A stretch of DNA of 64,000 nucleotides from assembly GCA_902526005.1 (NCBI GenBank), contig CABZIW010000002.1:217737-281736 (forward strand), written 5' to 3'. The notes below the pieces were generated by a model. The model worked only from the letters and a program-made list of their open reading frames with translations. It was not told the DNA's origin and did not search any database. The position numbers were made by a program, and so were the translations under genes. Below, piece by piece: positions 37,542 through 46,117 of the stretch (the first letter of the stretch is position 1; every line of letters begins with the position of its first letter). The stretch comes from an uncultured Pelagibacteraceae bacterium. Its GTDB lineage: Bacteria > Pseudomonadota > Alphaproteobacteria > Pelagibacterales > AG-422-B15.

Positions 37542-38993
37542 ATGATAAATTTCAAAATAATACTTAATGTATTAGGTTATTTGTTGGTTGCATTAAGTTT
37601 TATATTTTTAATACCAGCATTTCTGGACTTAGCATTTAGAAACGAAACATGGCAATCATTTATAATAAGTTCAATAATTACTCTTGGATTCGGTATTACC
37701 TTTTTTATTTCAACAAGAAATTCTGCAGAAAATAAAATCCAAACCCAAGATGCATTTTTAATTACTACGTTATCCTGGGTTTTTATTTGTATTTTTGGAT
37801 CTCTGCCTTTCTTTTTAGCGAACCTTAATATTAGTTTCACAGATTCAATTTTTGAGTCCATGTCTGGCATTACCACAACAGGATCAACAATTCTAAGCGA
37901 CATTAAGTCTATGCCTGAGGGCATTCTACTTTGGCGAGGACTTCTTCAATGGATCGGGGGGGTTGGTATAATAGTAATGGCTATTAGTATACTTCCTGTA
38001 TTGCAAGTCGGAGGTATGCAGGTCTTTAGAACAGAATCATCAGATACAACAGAAAAGATTTTACCAAGAACTGCACAGGTCTCTTTTGCAGTTATTATAA
38101 TATACATATCATTAACAGCTCTTTGTTTTATATCTTACTGGTTAAGCGGCATGAGACTTTTCGAGTCTTTAGTTCATTCTATGACAACGATAGCTACTGG
38201 TGGTTTTTCAACAAGGAATGATTCCTTCGCTAGCTTTAATAATCGATCAACAGAATATGTTGCAGTCTTATTTATGATATTAAGTAGCCTTCCAATTTTA
38301 ATATATCTTGAGGTTACACGTAATGGTATCAAAAGTTTTTTTAGAGATACCCAAATAAAAACTTTTTTAATCATAATTTTTGTAAGCTCTTTATTGGTAA
38401 TTTCTTACTTATGGATATTTGATCTTAAAAGTTTTGAACAGTCTTTAAGGCATGGAGCATTTAATGTTATCTCAATTATAACCGGTACAGGTTATACTTC
38501 CGATAATTATAATTTGTGGGGACCATTTCCAATTTACTTACTTTTTTTTGGAATGTTTGTTGGTGGGTGTGCTGGTTCTACTACTTGTGGCATCAAAGTA
38601 TTCAGATTTCAGATATTATTTGAAACTTTAAAAATGCAAATTCAAAAGCTTCTTCATCCTCATGGTGTGTTTGTTCCACACTACAATCACAGAAAAATTC
38701 AAGATGAGGTAACATCTTCTGTCATGAGTTTCTTTTTTATATTTATACTTAGTTTTATTACTATTACGCTGCTTTTATCTATGACTGAGCTGGACTTTGT
38801 AACTTCACTGTCTGCAGCTGCGACTTCTCTGGCCAACGTCGGGCCAGGACTTGGAGCTACGATAGGTCCTGAAAATTCTTTTTATGCAGTATCTGAACCT
38901 GCAAAGTGGATACTAATTTTCTCAATGTTGTTGGGGAGATTGGAAATATTAACCGTATTAGTTATCTTTCATCCTGCTTTTTGGAAGAAATAA
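37542..38993 (+). CDS. trkH: Trk-type potassium uptake protein TrkH
   Basis: FESMSGITTTGSTIL; TTIATGGFSTRNDSF; IITGTGYTSDNYNLWGPFP; GGCAGSTTCGIKVFR; LANVGPGLG selectivity-filter repeats. Confidence 0.93.
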   Translation: MINFKIILNVLGYLLVALSFIFLIPAFLDLAFRNETWQSFIISSIITLGFGITFFISTRNSAENKIQTQDAFLITTLSWVFICIFGSLPFFLANLNISFTDSIFESMSGITTTGSTILSDIKSMPEGILLWRGLLQWIGGVGIIVMAISILPVLQVGGMQVFRTESSDTTEKILPRTAQVSFAVIIIYISLTALCFISYWLSGMRLFESLVHSMTTIATGGFSTRNDSFASFNNRSTEYVAVLFMILSSLPILIYLEVTRNGIKSFFRDTQIKTFLIIIFVSSLLVISYLWIFDLKSFEQSLRHGAFNVISIITGTGYTSDNYNLWGPFPIYLLFFGMFVGGCAGSTTCGIKVFRFQILFETLKMQIQKLLHPHGVFVPHYNHRKIQDEVTSSVMSFFFIFILSFITITLLLSMTELDFVTSLSAAATSLANVGPGLGATIGPENSFYAVSEPAKWILIFSMLLGRLEILTVLVIFHPAFWKK

Positions 38994-39902
38994 TTAAAAT
39001 AAAACTTTTAAAATTTCTTTCTGAACAAAAAGTCTATTGCTTGCCTCTTGCCAAACTCTTGAATTACTTCCATCCATTACACTTGCTTCTACTTCCTCAT
39101 TTCTGTTTGCTGGGAGACAGTGCATAAAAATACTGTTTGATTTAGTCTTTTGCATAATCTTTTCTGTAACTCTAAATTCTTTGATTAGATCATAATCCTG
39201 ACTCTTAATATCCTCTCCCATTGATTTCCAGGTATCCGTCATGACAGCGTCCGCTTGGGCAAGAATTTGATCATTTATTTGATGATGAACGATACCATCG
39301 AGATCAATTGAAATATCATATTCTTTCATTTTTTTTCTATACTTTTCAAACCATGTCTCAGGGCAGAAGATATTAATCGAGAAACCTAATTCTTTTTTAA
39401 AAGCTTCGATCCAAGAATTTGCTACATTTGTAATAGGGCCCATCCAAACAATATTCAATTTTTCTAAACTGCCCCTCTCCTCTAATAACGTCATTAGTCC
39501 AGCCAAACACTGACAAGGATGTGATAAATTTGATAGTGCATTTATCACTGGTAAATGAGATAGCTTAGAAGCACTAATTATAGTTTTATGATCGTTAACC
39601 CTAAGAATAAGACCGTCAGCATATAGTCCAAAAGTATTAATAGTATCACTTACACTTTCTTTATCATTACCCAGGTGAATATCTTCCTTATTTAAAATTG
39701 TTGTGGAGCCACCCAATTGTTTAATTGCAATATCAAACGATAGCCTAGTTCTGGTAGATTTTTTTTCAAAAAATAATACTAGGTTTTTACCATTCAAATT
39801 ATTTTGTGTTGTTGTTTTAGACCTTTTATTTTGCAAGGCATTGTCTAATAAGCTGGTTAATTCACTCTTTGAGAGTTCCTTTATATCTATAAAATTTTTC
39901 AT
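38994..39902 (-). CDS. argF: Ornithine carbamoyltransferase
   Basis: FFEKKSTRTRLSFDIAIKQLGG; LSHPCQCLAGLMTL; MHCLPANR. Confidence 0.95.
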   Translation of the reverse strand: MKNFIDIKELSKSELTSLLDNALQNKRSKTTTQNNLNGKNLVLFFEKKSTRTRLSFDIAIKQLGGSTTILNKEDIHLGNDKESVSDTINTFGLYADGLILRVNDHKTIISASKLSHLPVINALSNLSHPCQCLAGLMTLLEERGSLEKLNIVWMGPITNVANSWIEAFKKELGFSINIFCPETWFEKYRKKMKEYDISIDLDGIVHHQINDQILAQADAVMTDTWKSMGEDIKSQDYDLIKEFRVTEKIMQKTKSNSIFMHCLPANRNEEVEASVMDGSNSRVWQEASNRLFVQKEILKVLF

Positions 39903-41068
39903 TATTTAAACTCGCTGCAAGTAGCTCTTATTTTATCGATTGCTTCATCGCATTCAGTTAAGGTCAGATTTATTGGAGGTAAAAGTCTTACAACATTATC
40001 TGAAGCTTTTACAGTCAGAATATATTTTTCTCTTGCTAGATTAACAAACTTATCATTTTCAACTTTACACTTTAGCCCTAAAATAAATCCTCTTCCTCTG
40101 ATATTTTCAATGACGCTTGGAAAATCGGTAATCACGTTTTGAAGTCCTTCATAGAGTTTTTTTGCAACAACATTAATTTCACTAAAAAATTTGTCTTTTA
40201 GCATTATATCCAAAACAGCGTTTCCGACTGTACAAGCAAGTGGATTGCCTCCGAAAGTTGAACCATGGGAACCAAAATCCATTTTTTCTCCAACTTTTTT
40301 TGATGTCAGGCATGCACCTAATGGAAAACCATTTCCAATAGCTTTTGCTATTGTCATAATATCTGGATTTACTTCAGACCATTCATATGCAAATAATTTT
40401 CCTGTTCTACCCATGCCGCATTGCACTTCATCAAAGATGAGAAGGCAATTATTTTCATCACAAATTTTCCTTAATCCCTCAAGGCATTGCCTAGGAACTT
40501 CTCTTATACCGCCCTCACCTTGTATTGGTTCAATAATTACTGCGGCGGTTTTTTCACTTATTGAGTTTTGAAGCTGCTCATGATCACCAAATTCAAGATA
40601 TTTAAAATCATTTACTGTGGTATTAAAAGAGTTGAGCTTGTCTGGACCACCCGCTGCAAGCGCCCCTATTGTTCTGCCATGAAATGAACCTGAAAAACTT
40701 AAGATTTCTGTTTTGTGTGACCAATTTTCTGAACTATGAAAATATCTTCTAGCAATTTTTATGCTTGCCTCAATAGCTTCAGTACCTGAATTACAAAAGA
40801 ATACATAATCTGCGAAAGAATTATCACATAATCTTTGCGCAAGTTTTTCTTGTTCTGGTATCTGATATACATTTGATAAATGCCATAATTTATCAATTTG
40901 TTCTTTTAATTTATCGTTAAGATATGGATTTGAATAACCTAGGGAATTAACCGCTATACCTGTACCAAAATCTAAAAACTTCTCCCCTGATTTTGTATAC
41001 AAATAGCTACCAGCTCCATGGGTAAATTCCAAGTTTGATCGTGGGTATGTTGGAAGAACATTGGTCAT
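39902..41068 (-). CDS. argD: Acetylornithine aminotransferase
   Basis: FLDFGTGIAVNSLGYSNP; LIFDEVQCGMGRTGKLFAYE; GSHGSTFGGNPLAC. Confidence 0.93.
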   Translation of the reverse strand: MTNVLPTYPRSNLEFTHGAGSYLYTKSGEKFLDFGTGIAVNSLGYSNPYLNDKLKEQIDKLWHLSNVYQIPEQEKLAQRLCDNSFADYVFFCNSGTEAIEASIKIARRYFHSSENWSHKTEILSFSGSFHGRTIGALAAGGPDKLNSFNTTVNDFKYLEFGDHEQLQNSISEKTAAVIIEPIQGEGGIREVPRQCLEGLRKICDENNCLLIFDEVQCGMGRTGKLFAYEWSEVNPDIMTIAKAIGNGFPLGACLTSKKVGEKMDFGSHGSTFGGNPLACTVGNAVLDIMLKDKFFSEINVVAKKLYEGLQNVITDFPSVIENIRGRGFILGLKCKVENDKFVNLAREKYILTVKASDNVVRLLPPINLTLTECDEAIDKIRATCSEFK

Positions 41069-41069
41069 T

Positions 41070-41837
41070 TTACGGTCTCAATTTATAACCTGACTTTAAC
41101 ATCAAATAATTTATCGCGATAAGAAATATAAAAATTACTAATAATATAAAAATGGCTGAAAGGTATGAAGAATCACTTACACCCAAGAAGCCATAACGAA
41201 AACCATCAATCATATAAAAAAATGGATTTATTAAACTTGCCGTTTGAATGGGTCCTGGTAACACAGTTATTGAATAGAATGTGCCAGAAAGAAAAGACAA
41301 CGGAACTATTACAAAGTTGCCTACCGTTCCAAGATGATCCCATTTTTCAGCCCATATTCCTGAAATAGTTCCAATTAAAGACATGATTGCTGAAGCTATT
41401 ATAGCAAAAATAAGAATTATATAGATATTATAAATACTAACATCAGCGAAAGGGTACATGATGAGGGCGCAAGCAACTGCAACAACTAGCCCCCTGGTAA
41501 TTCCAGCCAGAGTAAAAGCTAAAATTATTTCAATATTATTAAGAGGCGGCATCAAGAGATCAACAATATTGCCCTGTACTTTAGACATCAGAATGGAAGA
41601 AGAATTATTCATAAAGGCATTTTGAATGATGGTCATCATTATCAAGCCAGGAAATAGAAAGCTTTTAAAGCTATCAAGTGGATAATTGGTTCTAACAGAA
41701 CCAATCGCTGTAGTAAAAATTACCATAAAAAGCAAACTAGTTGCGGCAGGTGCAACAATTGTCTGAAGTGGGATTTTAGTAAATCTTTGTACTTCTTTTT
41801 TGTATAAAGTAATAATACTTATTGGATTGTACTGCAT
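41070..41837 (-). CDS. ABC-2 type transporter permease
   Basis: Six hydrophobic segments, FLFPGLIMMTIIQNAF...GISxAPL-like GIWAEKWDHLGTVGNFVIVPLSFLSGTFYSI. Confidence 0.87.
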   Translation of the reverse strand: MQYNPISIITLYKKEVQRFTKIPLQTIVAPAATSLLFMVIFTTAIGSVRTNYPLDSFKSFLFPGLIMMTIIQNAFMNNSSSILMSKVQGNIVDLLMPPLNNIEIILAFTLAGITRGLVVAVACALIMYPFADVSIYNIYIILIFAIIASAIMSLIGTISGIWAEKWDHLGTVGNFVIVPLSFLSGTFYSITVLPGPIQTASLINPFFYMIDGFRYGFLGVSDSSYLSAIFILLVIFIFLIAINYLMLKSGYKLRP

Positions 41838-42025
41838 AGCGTCTGTTTAATTAAATTTCTTAAAATGTCATTAATATTTAGATTTCAGTAATTATTCTAT
41901 TCAACTGATATTTATAGATAAATTTTTATACTCACAGATGGAGCAATAATATCAATATTTAGTATATTTATATTGAATTACATCAAAATGTAGTGGTAAC
42001 ATTTGCCATCTATTAAGGAGAAATT

Positions 42026-42481
42026 ATGCCCTGGACATATGAACGAATTGAGAAGCTCAAACAGCTTTGGGATGAAGGTCTAACAGCGAGCAGAATTGCA
42101 GCGGAGTTAGGTGAGGTCACAAGAAATGCGGTAATTGGTAAAGCACACAGATTAGGTCTTTCTGGCAGGATGGCTTCGAAAAGCAAGAATAATGGAGTAT
42201 CCATAATAAGAAAAAAAAGAATAAATGTATCAAGAAGTCAAAAAGTAGTTGATATCTCACCTGTTATTGATGAGCCAATGAATCCAACATCATTTCAAGA
42301 TATTAAGGATGGCTTATGTAGGTGGCCACTTGGAGAACCAGAGGAAATAGATTTTAAGTTCTGTGGAAGGCATACAAATGAAGGTTTTGTCTACTGTCAA
42401 GCTCACCATAAACAAGCTTATCAACCATTGAGCAAAGTAAGAGAACGAAAGAAAATTAAAAAGAAATTTAGAATTTCTTAG
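42026..42481 (+). CDS. gcrA: GcrA family cell-cycle regulator
   Basis: MPWTYERIEKLKQLWDEGLTASRIAAELGEVTRNAVIGKAHRLGLSGR; C-terminal CRWPLGEP...FCGRHTNEGFVYCQAHHKQAYQP. Confidence 0.95.
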   Translation: MPWTYERIEKLKQLWDEGLTASRIAAELGEVTRNAVIGKAHRLGLSGRMASKSKNNGVSIIRKKRINVSRSQKVVDISPVIDEPMNPTSFQDIKDGLCRWPLGEPEEIDFKFCGRHTNEGFVYCQAHHKQAYQPLSKVRERKKIKKKFRIS

Positions 42482-42567
42482 AATAAAAACTCAAGAGAGA
42501 GGCTTAAACCAAAAGAAAAGATCAATAAGATTACAATTACAAATAATACTCCGTTAATTAAGTTCAT
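42478..42567 (-). CDS. Candidate small single-TM protein (29 aa)
   Basis: ATG...TAA read on minus strand: MNLINGVLFVIVILLIFSFGLSLSLEFLF; fills the gap between gcrA and the M48 gene; absent from ORF track owing to length. Confidence 0.4.
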   Translation of the reverse strand: MNLINGVLFVIVILLIFSFGLSLSLEFLF

Positions 42568-42569
42568 TT

Positions 42570-43634
42570 TTATTCCTTTTTATAAGACGGTATAAGTTTT
42601 TCACCTTTACTTATTTTATCTTTAATTTCTTTTATTGTTGACTCCATTCTGACATATCTTTCTGCAGTTGATGGATGAGTTCCTCCAGTTGAGTAGATTG
42701 AATTAGGAACTTCTACAGCAAATCTTCTCCAAAAATTTACCGCATCATCTAAGTTGTAACCCGCTTGCGCTAAAATATACATGCTAAGATAATCAGCCTC
42801 ATTCTCATATTCAATTGAATAAGCTGTAGCGCCTATACTTTGACCCATCTCCATCATGTCTTGTGGTAGACCGATATATATTCCAACCAATAATCCAAGT
42901 AACGCACCTGTATTTGCATTTTGAATTTTGTCTGCAACGTGCTTATTGGCATTATGACCTAATTCATGAGCAAAAACAATTGCTGCACCGGTTTCATTTT
43001 GTATTAGCCACTTTGCCATCCTTAGTGAAAAAACCATAATCTCACCATTTGCAAAAGCGTTAAAAGTATTGTTATCAAGATCAATGACAAAGTTGAACCG
43101 GCACCTTTGTTCGCTTCTGATTTTTATATTTATAAATTCATCTCCTCGCAGAATTTTGAATTCATATAATTTTTGGTAGTCCTTATCAATCTTTTCAAGG
43201 TAAGATTTAAATGCGTCTTCGCCCTGAATTAAGCTTTCACCGTCTATTTCCAAAATCTCATCACCAACTAAGATGCCCGCTTTACTTGCAGGCGAATTAG
43301 TGCCTAAACTCACTACTTTTAATTTTGATCCTAGTGAAAGACTTTTATTTATTTCATTACGGATTGTTTCATATGCCGAGTACTCATTTGCAAGATTCAT
43401 TCCTAAAGCAAATATTCGGTCATCCTCAGCACATAAATCTGAAGCACTGAACAATATATCTGTACCCATCGTTGAAAATGGTAGATACGTATCAAGCCAT
43501 GAATCAGCGAACATTTGGTTTTGTATATCTCTTTCTTTTTCAGTTATTGTTGTACTGTAATCTGGAAGCTGTGTTTGCGGTTGGGCGCAAGAGATAAGAA
43601 GTAACAAAGATAAAATTGTGAATTTTTTCATCAT
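42570..43634 (-). CDS. M48-family metalloprotease, lipoprotein, with internal PDZ domain
   Basis: Lipobox LLLISCAQ; PDZ-like KVVSLGTNSPASKAGILVGDEILEIDGESL; FAHELGHNANKH (HExxH); NEADYLSMYILAQAGY. Confidence 0.88.
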   Translation of the reverse strand: MMKKFTILSLLLLISCAQPQTQLPDYSTTITEKERDIQNQMFADSWLDTYLPFSTMGTDILFSASDLCAEDDRIFALGMNLANEYSAYETIRNEINKSLSLGSKLKVVSLGTNSPASKAGILVGDEILEIDGESLIQGEDAFKSYLEKIDKDYQKLYEFKILRGDEFINIKIRSEQRCRFNFVIDLDNNTFNAFANGEIMVFSLRMAKWLIQNETGAAIVFAHELGHNANKHVADKIQNANTGALLGLLVGIYIGLPQDMMEMGQSIGATAYSIEYENEADYLSMYILAQAGYNLDDAVNFWRRFAVEVPNSIYSTGGTHPSTAERYVRMESTIKEIKDKISKGEKLIPSYKKE

Positions 43635-44506
43635 AGCCGTTCTGAGCGTTCTTTTTTAATCATATAGTATGAGTGAATAAATATAATAATTATTATAAAA
43701 ATACCACCAATCAAGGTTTTTTGGGTTGGTGCTTCATTGATAAAAAACCATACCCATAGAGGTCCTAAGGCGGTCTCGAGTAAAAAGAAAATTCCCACTT
43801 CAGGAGAACTAATAAATTGCGGTGCAATACTTATAAATACAAAAGATACACCTACTGTGACTATCATTAATGACAAAAGTATTAAATCAGTTGAATTAAT
43901 TATGAAACTATTAACAAAGAATACTGCTACGCAAGCTGTTAAAAGTTTTCCTAATATGTATGAGGGTACAAAATTGATATTTGGTGAACTTCTCATTACA
44001 GTTAAACTGGCTCCAACAAAAGCAGCACATAGTAGTCCATAAAAATCACCGAGATATCGATTAAGCTCGTATGATTCATAGAAAATATAAATTACAGCAA
44101 TCAAACAACCAAGAGAGCAAAGCCAAGTGATTAATTGAGGTTTTTCGTTAAGAAAAATAAATGAAAATATTGATGAAATGATTGGAACAAGACTAATCAT
44201 TACTAAAGCGTTTGCGACATCTGTATTCGCTAGAGCTAAAATAAATGTAATGTTAGATCCCATTATTAAAACGGCATTTAATAGCCCAGGTTTTCCGATA
44301 CTCATAAAATCTTGCACAGCTCTAGAACTGAAGAAAACAAAATAGCCAATTAATAATGCAGTTCCAGGAAACAGAGATCTATAAAATAAAAGGTTCCATG
44401 TATCAATTGATACAAGTCTTATAATTAGTGAGTCTGGAGTTACAATCATTACTCCAATAAATGCAAGTAGGGTTCCCTTTTGTGTATTTGATAATTTGTT
44501 AAACAT
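43631..44506 (-). CDS. EamA/DMT family transporter
   Basis: 10-TM DMT pattern; 4-bp overlap with downstream M48 gene. Confidence 0.85.
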   Translation of the reverse strand: MFNKLSNTQKGTLLAFIGVMIVTPDSLIIRLVSIDTWNLLFYRSLFPGTALLIGYFVFFSSRAVQDFMSIGKPGLLNAVLIMGSNITFILALANTDVANALVMISLVPIISSIFSFIFLNEKPQLITWLCSLGCLIAVIYIFYESYELNRYLGDFYGLLCAAFVGASLTVMRSSPNINFVPSYILGKLLTACVAVFFVNSFIINSTDLILLSLMIVTVGVSFVFISIAPQFISSPEVGIFFLLETALGPLWVWFFINEAPTQKTLIGGIFIIIIIFIHSYYMIKKERSERL

Positions 44507-44515
44507 AAATTTTAT

Positions 44516-44592
44516 TGGCGCGCCGGGAGAGATTCGAACTCCCGACCCCCAGATTCGTAGTCTGGTGCTCTATCCAGCTGAGCCACCGGCGC
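44516..44592 (-). tRNA. tRNA-Arg (anticodon ACG)
   Basis: Minus strand GCGCCGG TG GCTCAGCTGGATAGAGCA CCAGACTACGAATCTGG GGGTC GGGAGTTCGAATCTCTC CCGGCGC G CCA; cloverleaf, T-loop TTCGAAT, encoded CCA. Confidence 0.96.
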
Positions 44593-44624
44593 GTATAAGT
44601 TGATTATAGGTTATTTTCTTATAA

Positions 44625-45320
44625 TCAAAGCAAAAATCTTTTTTTTATAAACTTGTAAATTACAGGAACTATTACAATTACACTTATCAATAAAACAGGA
44701 AGTAAATACTCAATTTTTAAAATATCACTTGATGAGAAATTTTGCGTTTCCATGATATTTTGAATTCCATTTCCAATACTCACTAAAATGTATGCCCAAG
44801 GAATGACTCCTAATATCGTTGCTATAAAATAATCTCTAAACTTCATATCCAAAACAGCTGGAAGTAAATTTTGTATTCCAAATGGAACTCCACCTATCAC
44901 TCTTATAAAGAGCAAATAGCTTATCGAATTACGATTAAAGCCATCTTTGAACTTTTTAAATCTTTCACCGAATTGTTTTAAAATATAAGCTTTAAATAAG
45001 TATCTACCATACAAAAATACAATTACTGCTCCTGTGATTTCACCAATTATCGCGATGAGTAATCCTACGTATAGGCCAAAGTAAAATCCTGCCAAAATAC
45101 ACGCAGGTGTTATTGGCCCCATTAAAGAAATCATTACTGCAATTATTAAAATGCATATAACAACTGAAAGTGATGGATATGAGAGAATATAATCCTGTAT
45201 ATATCCATGTTGGTTTATCAAGAATTCCATTGATATAGGGTTATATTTTCCCAGAAAATATAAAATAAGAACGATAGCGAGACCAATCCCCAATAACCTT
45301 AATGACTTATTTTTAAACAT
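44625..45320 (-). CDS. TVP38/TMEM64 (SNARE-associated/DedA-like) membrane protein
   Basis: ACILAGFYFGLYVGLLIAIIGEITGAVIVFLYGRYL; FIRVIGGVPFGIQNLLPAVLDMKFRDYFIATILGVIPWAYILVSIG. Confidence 0.85.
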   Translation of the reverse strand: MFKNKSLRLLGIGLAIVLILYFLGKYNPISMEFLINQHGYIQDYILSYPSLSVVICILIIAVMISLMGPITPACILAGFYFGLYVGLLIAIIGEITGAVIVFLYGRYLFKAYILKQFGERFKKFKDGFNRNSISYLLFIRVIGGVPFGIQNLLPAVLDMKFRDYFIATILGVIPWAYILVSIGNGIQNIMETQNFSSSDILKIEYLLPVLLISVIVIVPVIYKFIKKRFLL

Positions 45321-45343
45321 ATATCTTATTTAATGAATATTAA

Positions 45344-45372
45344 TTGACTATCAATAGAATGCAATTTATAAG
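45344..45372 (+). promoter_or_regulatory. Candidate sigma70 promoter of rpmH-rnpA-yidD-yidC
   Basis: TTGACT - 17 nt - TATAAG, about 24 nt upstream of rpmH start. Confidence 0.7.
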
Positions 45373-45396
45373 CCAATCACCTAACAAAATAGAATT

Positions 45397-45531
45397 ATGA
45401 AAAGAACATTTCAACCAAGCAATTTAGTCAGAAAAAGACGTCATGGATTCAGAGCACGTTCTGCGACTAAAGATGGAAGGATTATTTTGGCTAGGCGCCG
45501 TGCTAAGGGCAGAAAAGTTCTCTCAGCTTAA
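45397..45531 (+). CDS. rpmH: 50S ribosomal protein L34
   Basis: [44 protein letters not shown]; missed by the ORF track (<60 aa). Confidence 0.98.
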   Translation: MKRTFQPSNLVRKRRHGFRARSATKDGRIILARRRAKGRKVLSA

Positions 45532-45544
45532 AACAATATATTCA

Positions 45545-45877
45545 ATGAACAAATTAGAGACATTAAAATCCTCTAAGGATTTTCAAAGAGCTAAAAGTGG
45601 GCTCTTCTTTAGAAGTAAGTCATTTTTATTACAGGCTTACGAGGATAAATCGTGTAATAAGGTAAGAGTTGGATACACAGTTTCAAAACAAAATGGAAAC
45701 GCTGTTGTAAGAAATAAAATAAAGAGGCGCTTAAGAGTAATTGCAAAAAATATTATTGGGGAATATGGTATTAAAAATTGGAATTACGTAATTATTGGCA
45801 AGAAGAATTCGCTTATTGAAGATTTTAAAAATCTAGAATTTGAAATGAATACAGCAATTAAAAAAATTCATAGTTAG
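45545..45877 (+). CDS. rnpA: Ribonuclease P protein component
   Basis: RVGYTVSKQNGNAVVRNKIKRRLR; position between rpmH and yidD; start at 45545 avoids the rpmH overlap in the listed ORF (45443). Confidence 0.92.
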   Translation: MNKLETLKSSKDFQRAKSGLFFRSKSFLLQAYEDKSCNKVRVGYTVSKQNGNAVVRNKIKRRLRVIAKNIIGEYGIKNWNYVIIGKKNSLIEDFKNLEFEMNTAIKKIHS

Positions 45878-45880
45878 CAA

Positions 45881-46114
45881 ATGAAATCAATATTTATATT
45901 TCTGATAATATTATATCAAAGATTAATCTCTCCATATTTTCCGTCATCATGTCGTTTTATGCCAACATGCTCTGAGTATGCAAAAGAGGCAATTGAAGAG
46001 TACGGTTTAATTAAGGGAACATATTTAGGAATTAAGAGAATAACAAAATGTCATCCTATAAAGCTTTTAGGTGGTTCAGAAGGGTACGATCCTGTTCCAA
46101 GAGAGAAGAAGTAA
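45881..46114 (+). CDS. yidD: Membrane protein insertion efficiency factor YidD
   Basis: [49 protein letters not shown]. Confidence 0.97.
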   Translation: MKSIFIFLIILYQRLISPYFPSSCRFMPTCSEYAKEAIEEYGLIKGTYLGIKRITKCHPIKLLGGSEGYDPVPREKK

Positions 46115-46117
46115 CCT

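Noticed and set aside
37577-37924. 115-aa minus-strand ORF
   Set aside because: Antisense to trkH; shadow ORF.
40191-40571. 126-aa plus-strand ORF
   Set aside because: Antisense to argD; no family features.
41980-41995. TTACATCAAAATGTAG short palindrome upstream of gcrA
   Set aside because: Six-bp arms in A/T-rich DNA are likely by chance; no independent support. I also saw no GANTC site in this upstream gap to support CcrM/GcrA autoregulation.
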